From Bordetella parapertussis (GTDB taxonomy: Bacteria > Pseudomonadota > Gammaproteobacteria > Burkholderiales > Burkholderiaceae_B), in NCBI GenBank assembly GCA_945882005.1, contig CAMCWG010000151.1, forward strand, positions 1-7,340: a stretch of 7,340 nt of DNA. Reading direction: 5' to 3'. A program made the position numbers and the translations under genes. The notes beneath the pieces were generated by a model. It saw only the letters and a program-made list of their open reading frames with translations. It made no database searches and was not told the origin of the DNA. Shown piece after piece: positions 1-5,079 of this stretch; within the stretch, counting starts at the first letter, position 1, and the number at the start of each line of letters is the position of its first letter.

Positions 1-1648
1 CGAACAAAGAAAACTCAACTTGCCGAACTGTCTGCATCCCGCTTTGGAAATTTCTCGCTGCTGTCATCTTGTCGTACAGCGATCTTGGAATAGGCAATCC
101 CGTGTCCACATGCGCACTCAGCGCTTGTAAAACGGTCCAATCCCAGCAGAAGTTTTCCATGAATTGAGAGGGCAACTCAATTGCATCCCATTCGACACTT
201 GAAAAGGCTGAGACGCCAAGCTCATCCACTTCTGAAAGCAGGGCGTGCAGAGCATGACCACTTTCATGAAAGAGGGTGATCACGTCGTCGTGCGTCCAAA
301 CAGCTGGGCGCGTACCTTGCGGCTGTGCAAAGTTACAGGTGAGGTATGCGATGGGTAAGCGTACCTCGTCGCCGACACGATGTCTGCTACGTTCGCTATC
401 AACCCAGGCCCCGCCTTGTTTTCCAGGACGCGCGTACAAGTCCATCAAAAGATAGCCAAGTGGATTTCCCTCTTGCCCTGTGACTGCGTAGCAACGCACG
501 TCTGGACACCAGCCACTAACGGGATATTCGATGAGCTCAACGTGGAACAAGGTCTCGATTACATTAAAGAGGCCTTTCAATACGCGCGGTTCAGTGAAGT
601 ATTGTTTAACCTCATCCTCTGAATAGTCGTACCGTGACTCACGTAACCGTTCCGACACGAAAGCGACGTCCCAGGGCTGCAAGTCTGTCAAGTTCAAGGT
701 GGACCGTGCAAACTCAGTGAGCTCAGCCAAGTCTCGCTGGGCAAAAGGCTTGGCTTTGGTGGTCAGTTGCCGCAAAAAATCGACAACCTCTCCAGCACTC
801 TTAGCCATTCTTGTCTGTAAGCGTAATTCTGCATAATGCTGAAAGCTTAATAATTTGGCTTCTTGTGCGCGAAGAACGAGCGACTCCTCAATTAATGCTG
901 AGTTATCAAACTTGGCATCACCCTGATCCGACGCTCGTGTGGCGTACGCGTGGTACAGGGAGCGTCGAAGCTCTCGATCATGCGCATACTGCATGACTGG
1001 CAAGTAACACGGCATCTTCAGGTTCAATGTCCACGATGCGGTCTCGGGGTCCTTTATCGACTCCAATACATCGCTTGGTATGCCGGCTAGTCTGTCGATA
1101 TTGTCAATCTTTAGGGTCCAAGCGTCCGTTGCATCGAGGACGTTCTCTGAAAACTTTTGCGACACTTGCGCTTGTTTTTCCGAGTTGGCCGCGTAGTTAT
1201 CACGGGCACTGCCTTGCAGCTCGACTCCGCTAAGTTTGAAGTCGCGTAAAGATAGTTCTACGACACGTTGACGTTCTGACGATAGTTCAGAAAATTGAGC
1301 ACTCTCGCGTAATTGCCTGCACTTCTTGTACAAACCGGCGTGCAGACCGACCCACGTTGAATATTCGCTAATGGCTGGAAGCATTGCGTTATACGCATTG
1401 CGTAATTCGGGAGTGTTCACAACGGAATTAAGGTGACCTGCGATGGACCAGGCGCGCCACAAGGGCCCACTAGCCTCATCCACCGCATCCACCACACATT
1501 CCCACGTTGAGGGGCCGTCTGCGCGCGAAGCTAGCTCAACTGCAGCGCGGGCCTTGGCGAGGAGAGCGGGTATGGCGGCTTCAATATGGTCAGGTTGTAT
1601 TGCCGCGTAATCTACAAAGTTTTGGATGGGAACGATCAGAGGATTCAT
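1..1648 (-). CDS. prlC: Oligopeptidase A, M3 family zinc metallopeptidase (3' end cut by window edge)
   Basis: This is a cytoplasmic thimet-type (M3A) oligopeptidase that hydrolyses short peptides, including peptides released by other proteases and signal-peptide fragments. The reading frame is open from 1648 to the left edge (549 codons). E. coli OpdA/PrlC has about 680 residues, so roughly 130 C-terminal residues, including the substrate-binding His/Tyr region, lie outside. The zinc site is visible as HESGH at residues 461-465 (His461, catalytic Glu462, His465), and the third ligand Glu491 lies in the segment [13 protein letters not shown]. Just before it are [14 protein letters not shown] and [10 protein letters not shown], both typical of the family. 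The start at 1648 aligns with the E. coli N-terminus (MNPL...), and its ATG overlaps the folD stop as ATGA. I see no Shine-Dalgarno, so translation is probably coupled to folD. The usual motif is HEFGH; here Phe is replaced by Ser463. The family call is very secure; the gene symbol is by similarity. Confidence 0.95.
   Translation of the reverse strand, partial: MNPLIVPIQNFVDYAAIQPDHIEAAIPALLAKARAAVELASRADGPSTWECVVDAVDEASGPLWRAWSIAGHLNSVVNTPELRNAYNAMLPAISEYSTWVGLHAGLYKKCRQLRESAQFSELSSERQRVVELSLRDFKLSGVELQGSARDNYAANSEKQAQVSQKFSENVLDATDAWTLKIDNIDRLAGIPSDVLESIKDPETASWTLNLKMPCYLPVMQYAHDRELRRSLYHAYATRASDQGDAKFDNSALIEESLVLRAQEAKLLSFQHYAELRLQTRMAKSAGEVVDFLRQLTTKAKPFAQRDLAELTEFARSTLNLTDLQPWDVAFVSERLRESRYDYSEDEVKQYFTEPRVLKGLFNVIETLFHVELIEYPVSGWCPDVRCYAVTGQEGNPLGYLLMDLYARPGKQGGAWVDSERSRHRVGDEVRLPIAYLTCNFAQPQGTRPAVWTHDDVITLFHESGHALHALLSEVDELGVSAFSSVEWDAIELPSQFMENFCWDWTVLQALSAHVDTGLPIPRSLYDKMTAARNFQSGMQTVRQVEFSLF
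1645..1648 (-). promoter_or_regulatory. ATGA overlap, folD stop / prlC start, no Shine-Dalgarno
   Basis: The folD TGA (1647-1645) and the peptidase ATG (1648-1646) share bases. The roughly 30 bases upstream on the coding strand contain no purine-rich Shine-Dalgarno (the last ones read CGCACAACCAC), unlike the other two junctions. Re-initiation by ribosomes finishing folD is the likely way this start is used (inference). Confidence 0.8.
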
Positions 1649-2511
1649 GTGGTTGTGCGACGCGCTAACACGCGTTCAGCCGCTTCTATAGTGTTAACAA
1701 GCAACATGGCGATTGTCATGGGACCCACGCCACCCGGGACTGGAGTAATGGCGCCAGCGACTTCCTTTGCGGACGCATAGTCGACGTCTCCGCACAGTTT
1801 GCCATCGGCGCCACGGTTAATGCCTACATCGATCACAGTAGCGCCCGGCTTGATCATGTCGCCTGTGATCATACCGGCCTTTCCTGTGGCAACGATCACT
1901 ATATCCGCATGGCGTGTATGCCAAGCCAAATCCCGCGTTTTTGAATTGCAAATCGTGACGGTTGCGCCAGCAGTTTGCAACAGCATTGCCATAGGTTTGC
2001 CAACAATATTGCTCGCGCCCACGACTACCGCAACGGCACCGCGCAGTACGACTTGCTCGGACTCAAGCATTTTCATGACGCCGTAAGGCGTGCAAGGTCG
2101 GAAGAGGGGCGTACCCGTCATGAGCAAGCCTGCGTTGCTGATATGGAAACCGTCAACGTCTTTGTCTGCGGCGATTGCCTCAATGACACGGTGCGAATCA
2201 ATATGCTTTGGGAGCGGGAGTTGCACCAAAATACCGTGAATACTGGGGTCGGCATTCAATGTCTCGATTCGAGCGAGCAAAGCTTCTTGGGTCATGTCAG
2301 CGGGGTATTGTTCTAATACCGAATGCATCCCAGCCTTTTCGCAGGCAGTTACTTTGTTACGCACATACACTTGAGAAGCGGGGTCGCTGCCTACGAGCAC
2401 TACCGCGAGCCCGGGTTTGATACCGTGTGCTGCCAGTGCGGCGGCCCGTGCCGCAACACCTTCGCGAATCGTCGCTGCAAGTTTGACGCCATCTATGACC
2501 TTGGCCGTCAT
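1645..2511 (-). CDS. folD: Bifunctional methylenetetrahydrofolate dehydrogenase / methenyltetrahydrofolate cyclohydrolase
   Basis: FolD interconverts 5,10-methylene-, 5,10-methenyl- and 10-formyl-tetrahydrofolate in the cytoplasm, normally with NADP+, supplying one-carbon units for purines and formyl-Met-tRNA. The 288-residue length is normal for the family. Visible landmarks are SQVYVRNK (46-53) with the conserved Tyr49 and catalytic Lys53, VQLPLP (96-101), DKDVDGF (116-122) with Asp120, the Rossmann-fold dinucleotide loop GASNIVGKP (165-173), DVGINR (228-233) and the C-terminal [11 protein letters not shown] (256-266). All expected catalytic residues are present, so the enzyme should be active. 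The start at 2511 overlaps the regulator's stop codon (ATGA), with a GAGGG Shine-Dalgarno at 2522-2518, six bases upstream. The stop overlaps the start of the peptidase gene, so this is the third gene of a four-gene operon. Nothing about the protein looks unusual. Confidence 0.97.
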   Translation of the reverse strand: MTAKVIDGVKLAATIREGVAARAAALAAHGIKPGLAVVLVGSDPASQVYVRNKVTACEKAGMHSVLEQYPADMTQEALLARIETLNADPSIHGILVQLPLPKHIDSHRVIEAIAADKDVDGFHISNAGLLMTGTPLFRPCTPYGVMKMLESEQVVLRGAVAVVVGASNIVGKPMAMLLQTAGATVTICNSKTRDLAWHTRHADIVIVATGKAGMITGDMIKPGATVIDVGINRGADGKLCGDVDYASAKEVAGAITPVPGGVGPMTIAMLLVNTIEAAERVLARRTTT

Positions 2512-2522
2512 GCGCTGCCCTC
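2508..2522 (-). promoter_or_regulatory. ATGA overlap regulator/folD with Shine-Dalgarno
   Basis: The regulator's TGA (2510-2508) overlaps the folD ATG (2511-2509). GAGGG at 2522-2518 sits six bases before the ATG inside the end of the regulator gene, supporting this folD start and translational coupling. Confidence 0.8.
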
Positions 2523-3134
2523 AGGCTTAGCCAAGGCTACTTTCATTAAGTCTGCAACGGTTGTGACTTGGAGTTTTTCCATAATATTGGCGCGATGTGC
2601 TTCAACGGTCTTGATGCTGATGCCCAAGTCATCCGCGATTTGCTTGTTTAGACGGCCTGCAACGATACGCTCAAGGACTTGCTGCTCGCGTGCAGTTAAA
2701 CGACCGAGCATCGCTTCGTGCTCGCGCTGGGCTTTAGCTTGCGTCAAACGCTGGTTCGCCTGTTCAAACATACGCGCCACAATCTCGCGTAGATCGGTCT
2801 CATCAAAAGGCTTTTCTAAAAAGTCGATCGCGCCTTTCTTAATCGTTGAAACGGCCATGGGGACATCACCGTGGCCTGTGATGAAGACGATCGGCATGGA
2901 TGACTTACGGGCAATCAACTGCTCTTGGAGTTCGAGGCCGCTCATGCCCGGCATACGGACGTCAACAATTAGTACACCCGTTGTCTTGTCATCAAACGCA
3001 GCTAGAAAGGTCTCGGCACTCGAAAATGCGCTGACATGGTAGCCGTTTGCTTCAAGCAACCACCGAAGTGAATCTCTTACGGCCTCGTCATCGTCAACGA
3101 TAAAGACGGTACTTGCGACGTTTGGCGTGCTCAT
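2508..3134 (-). CDS. FixJ/NarL-family two-component response regulator
   Basis: This is a DNA-binding response regulator of 208 residues, normal for the FixJ group. The N-terminal receiver domain (about 8-122) shows the acidic pocket Asp14-Asp15-Asp16, the phosphoacceptor Asp58 in [10 protein letters not shown], the switch Thr86 in FITGHGD and Lys108 in EKPF. A polar, probably helical linker (about 118-143) leads to a LuxR-type helix-turn-helix (about 146-203) with [10 protein letters not shown] and the recognition region [19 protein letters not shown]. The gene starts four bases inside the end of the kinase gene (ATGA) and has a strong GAGGAG Shine-Dalgarno at 3148-3143, eight bases before the ATG. 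The partner is almost certainly the adjacent kinase. Resemblance to FixJ, StyR and TodT is at family level only; a role as an oxygen regulator is not shown. Targets are unknown, but the divergent promoter region at 4886-5079 is the first place to look (inference). Confidence 0.93.
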   Translation of the reverse strand: MSTPNVASTVFIVDDDEAVRDSLRWLLEANGYHVSAFSSAETFLAAFDDKTTGVLIVDVRMPGMSGLELQEQLIARKSSMPIVFITGHGDVPMAVSTIKKGAIDFLEKPFDETDLREIVARMFEQANQRLTQAKAQREHEAMLGRLTAREQQVLERIVAGRLNKQIADDLGISIKTVEAHRANIMEKLQVTTVADLMKVALAKPEGSA

Positions 3135-3148
3135 GCGGGTAACTCCTC
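3131..3148 (-). promoter_or_regulatory. ATGA overlap kinase/regulator with strong Shine-Dalgarno
   Basis: The kinase TGA (3133-3131) overlaps the regulator ATG (3134-3132). GAGGAG at 3148-3143 lies eight bases upstream, a strong site that fixes the regulator start and would favour more regulator than kinase. Confidence 0.85.
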
Positions 3149-4885
3149 GGACTGATTGCTGTGCTCTGCCTCTAGGTTAGAAGCGCACGGTAGTGTAAAG
3201 CGAAAAATGGTTCCGCCATCTGGGTTGCTACTGGCCCAAAGGCGCCCGTGATGCGACTCAATGATGGTGCGACAAATATTCAGACCCATACCTAGTCCCT
3301 CGGACTTGGTACTAAAAAATGGCTCAAAGAGACGCTCTGGGTCCGACAGGCCATGTCCACGGTCTTTCACGGCTACTTCAATCTGGTTGTCATGCAGTGA
3401 GACATCGAGTGCGAGCGTGCTAAGTATTGCCTGATCCATGGATTCCAGACCGTTCTTGAGCAGATTCAGAAGAACCTGTTCAATCAAGATAGGATCTGCA
3501 TAGACATCGGGCAGGCTCTCAGGGATGTTGCGCACGATCTCGACTTGTCGTTTCCTGGCATGTATTTCTGCGAGACTCACCGCGTTGTCTACGATAGTTT
3601 GTATCGGGACGTTTTGACGCCGGGGCTCACTTCGTTTGACGAAGTCACGGATACGGCTGATGATTTTGCCGGCTCGTTGTGCTTGCGCGGCTGCTTTTTC
3701 GAGCGCCGGGAGCAAGGTACCCATATCGGTGTGCCCGGCCTTGACCATCGCCACTGCACCCATGCTGTAGTTAGCGATCGCGGTGAGGGGCTGGTTTAAT
3801 TCGTGTGCCAGCGATGAGGCCATTTCCCCCATCGTCGTCAGGCGGCTAGTGATCTGGATTTTTTCCTGCTGCACACGAGAGGCCTCCTCGTGCTTGCGGC
3901 GCTCTGTGATGTCGCGCGCGACCTGAAGGCGGACTCGTCTGCCATCCGTCCATGCCAACATTCGGTGCTGTACTTCGAACCATTTTTGAACCGAGTCGGA
4001 GAACACTTCAACCGACTCATCCGTGTAACGACCGCGGCGACCTGCCAACATCTCCTCGTGACCTTGTGTTTGCGAGCCGAATAAGCGCCGATAGGTTCGG
4101 TTGGCAAACAGTAGCTCGACGCCGTCGTTCGTGTCGGCCGTCACTGAGATTGCATCATCGAGGCCTTCTAGAACGGTCATAAACCGTTCATGCGCAGCCG
4201 TTAGCGCCTCTCGAATGCGCTTGGGCTCAGTGATGTCGGTCATGGACGTCATCCAGCCGATTTGGGTGCCTTTGGGGTCAAGGAGTGGGGAGACATACAT
4301 GCGCGCGCTGAAGCGCGATCCGTCTCGGCGTTGCGCTTCAATTTCGACACCCGTGCTCGGAGCTTTTCCTGACAGGACACTATCGAGTACTTGTTGCTGG
4401 CTATCGTGTTGCCCTGGAACCCAGTAGGGGAAAGGTGGCAAGCGCCCGATAAGATCCGCCTCGTTCCAGCCAATCATGCGGCAGAACGCGGGATTAACGT
4501 AGGCGATCCGTCCTTCTAAATCGAGTACGCGCATACCGGTGGACATGGAGTTTTCCATCGCTCTGCGAAAACCGGTCTCAGTAATCAGAGCCGCTTCAGC
4601 TTTGGAGCGATAGTGGGTGTAACGCCAAAGCATAAGCAAGGCGATAACGATTACCACCGACAATCCGATCACAACCCAAATGAGGCGTTGTTGGCGCATC
4701 TCTTGGTCGATCGTGATAAACATGACGCTGCCATCGTGCAGACGCTGCAGCCAGAAAAAAGCACTCATCACACAGGCGTATAAGACGAGTATCAGCATCG
4801 GCGTTAGCCAATACCAACGCCTGCGCCTCAATCGCGCTTGGTCCTGAAAGGGAATCGAAACGACTGACTTAGGGGGATTGGCCAT
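3131..4885 (-). CDS. Membrane-bound PAS-PAS sensor histidine kinase (FixL-like architecture)
   Basis: This 584-residue sensor kinase has a basic N-terminus (RLRRRR, 18-23), two transmembrane helices (about 25-46 and 68-87) and a periplasmic loop of only about 20 residues, which leaves little room for an extracytoplasmic sensor. Two cytoplasmic PAS domains follow (about 105-225, ending MTDITE; about 230-330, ending ARDITE). The dimerisation domain carries the phosphoacceptor His361 in SLAHELNQPL. The ATPase domain shows the N-box LLNLLKNGLESM (Asn478), the G1 box DRGHG (508-512), the F-box FEPFFSTK (520-527) and the G2 box GLGMGL (530-535), so the kinase looks intact. The start at 4885 is the only in-frame ATG before an in-frame stop at 4915-4913; its Shine-Dalgarno is weak (GGA at 4896-4894). 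It is the first gene of the operon, and its stop overlaps the regulator start. The signal is unknown. PAS1 has a histidine where FixL holds heme, but lacks the distal arginine. Confidence 0.93.
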   Translation of the reverse strand: MANPPKSVVSIPFQDQARLRRRRWYWLTPMLILVLYACVMSAFFWLQRLHDGSVMFITIDQEMRQQRLIWVVIGLSVVIVIALLMLWRYTHYRSKAEAALITETGFRRAMENSMSTGMRVLDLEGRIAYVNPAFCRMIGWNEADLIGRLPPFPYWVPGQHDSQQQVLDSVLSGKAPSTGVEIEAQRRDGSRFSARMYVSPLLDPKGTQIGWMTSMTDITEPKRIREALTAAHERFMTVLEGLDDAISVTADTNDGVELLFANRTYRRLFGSQTQGHEEMLAGRRGRYTDESVEVFSDSVQKWFEVQHRMLAWTDGRRVRLQVARDITERRKHEEASRVQQEKIQITSRLTTMGEMASSLAHELNQPLTAIANYSMGAVAMVKAGHTDMGTLLPALEKAAAQAQRAGKIISRIRDFVKRSEPRRQNVPIQTIVDNAVSLAEIHARKRQVEIVRNIPESLPDVYADPILIEQVLLNLLKNGLESMDQAILSTLALDVSLHDNQIEVAVKDRGHGLSDPERLFEPFFSTKSEGLGMGLNICRTIIESHHGRLWASSNPDGGTIFRFTLPCASNLEAEHSNQSEELPA

Positions 4886-4946
4886 TCGGGTTATCCATAT
4901 TAGGATCGTATTTTAGTCGCACCTGCGCGACGAAATATTCCTTAAA

Positions 4947-4961
4947 TTTCATAATATGAAA
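4947..4961. repeat. Perfect 15-nt palindrome, possible operator
   Basis: TTTCATA and TATGAAA form seven-base arms around a single central A. The position in the divergent promoter region, over the candidate -10 of the kinase operon, suits a dimeric regulator's operator. An AT-rich palindrome can also arise by chance, and I cannot match it to a named consensus. Confidence 0.45.
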
Positions 4962-4980
4962 ATACATACCGCTTGATGAA
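4951..4980 (-). promoter_or_regulatory. Candidate sigma-70 promoter of the kinase operon
   Basis: On the minus strand, a weak -35-like TTCATC (4980-4975) is followed 18 bases later by a good -10, TATTAT (4956-4951, five of six). Transcription would start near 4944, leaving a leader of about 59 nt before the ATG at 4885. The -10 lies inside the palindrome at 4947-4961, so a protein bound there would block this promoter. Confidence 0.4.
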
Positions 4981-4996
4981 ATTTTAGTTGCTCAAG
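4972..4996. repeat. Spaced inverted repeat CTTGA-N15-TCAAG
   Basis: Five-base arms at 4972-4976 and 4992-4996 flank 15 bases, and the right arm overlaps the candidate aceE -35. It is too short to be convincing alone; noted as a possible regulator site. Confidence 0.25.
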
Positions 4997-5016
4997 ATTA
5001 AACTTCTACCTAGAAT
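4988..5016 (+). promoter_or_regulatory. Candidate sigma-70 promoter of aceE
   Basis: A -35-like TTGCTC (4988-4993) and a -10 TAGAAT (5011-5016, five of six consensus bases) are separated by 17 bases, the optimal spacing. Transcription would start near 5023 and give a leader of about 57 nt. The -35 is poor, so activation by a bound regulator is possible. A second, weaker alternative is TTGATG at 4973-4978 with a poor -10 at 4996-5001. Confidence 0.5.
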
Positions 5017-5068
5017 GCCAAAAATACTCAAAACAAAGTAGGCTTCACAACAAGAGTCCTACCTATCC

Positions 5069-5073
5069 AGGAG
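5069..5073 (+). promoter_or_regulatory. Ribosome binding site of aceE
   Basis: AGGAG lies six bases before the ATG at 5080. It is a strong, well-spaced Shine-Dalgarno and fixes the aceE start. Confidence 0.85.
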
Positions 5074-5079
5074 ATCGCT

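Larger units (their letters stand above)
4886..5079. other. Divergent intergenic promoter region (kinase operon / aceE)
   Basis: This 194-nt gap is the only noncoding stretch and is clearly AT-richer than the genes, especially 4930-5045. It must hold the promoters of aceE (rightward) and of the kinase-regulator-folD-prlC operon (leftward), unless the latter is driven from elsewhere. It contains a perfect palindrome at 4947-4961 and a spaced inverted repeat at 4972-4996. I found no PdhR-type box (ATTGGT-N3-ACCAAT) and no FNR/ANR-type box (TTGAT-N4-ATCAA). Confidence 0.85.

Noticed and set aside
380..1233. Short plus-strand open frames (61-80 codons) across the peptidase gene
   Set aside because: The minus strand is continuously open and encodes the M3 peptidase through this whole interval, including its zinc site, so these are shadows.
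1381..1403. Direct repeat GCATTGCGT, two copies 14 bases apart
   Set aside because: It lies within the peptidase coding sequence in two different frames, with no further copies, so it is probably chance.
1799..2316. Overlapping plus-strand open frames of 95 and 113 codons opposite folD
   Set aside because: FolD motifs are intact on the minus strand throughout; the plus-strand products are low-complexity and unrecognised.
2323..3042. 239-codon plus-strand open frame opposite folD and the regulator
   Set aside because: It is antisense to two well-supported genes and rich in Arg, Ser and Cys, as expected of a shadow frame, with no recognisable domain.
4869..4898. Nine-codon minus-strand open frame (MDNPNGQSP) overlapping the kinase start out of frame
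   Set aside because: Its ribosome binding site is weak and it has no attenuator-like features; a frame this short is expected by chance. It would only matter if conserved in relatives.
4886..5079. PdhR-type or FNR/ANR-type operator in the divergent region
   Set aside because: Read by eye, only half sites such as TTGAT at 4973-4977 are present, without the matching second half at the required spacing.
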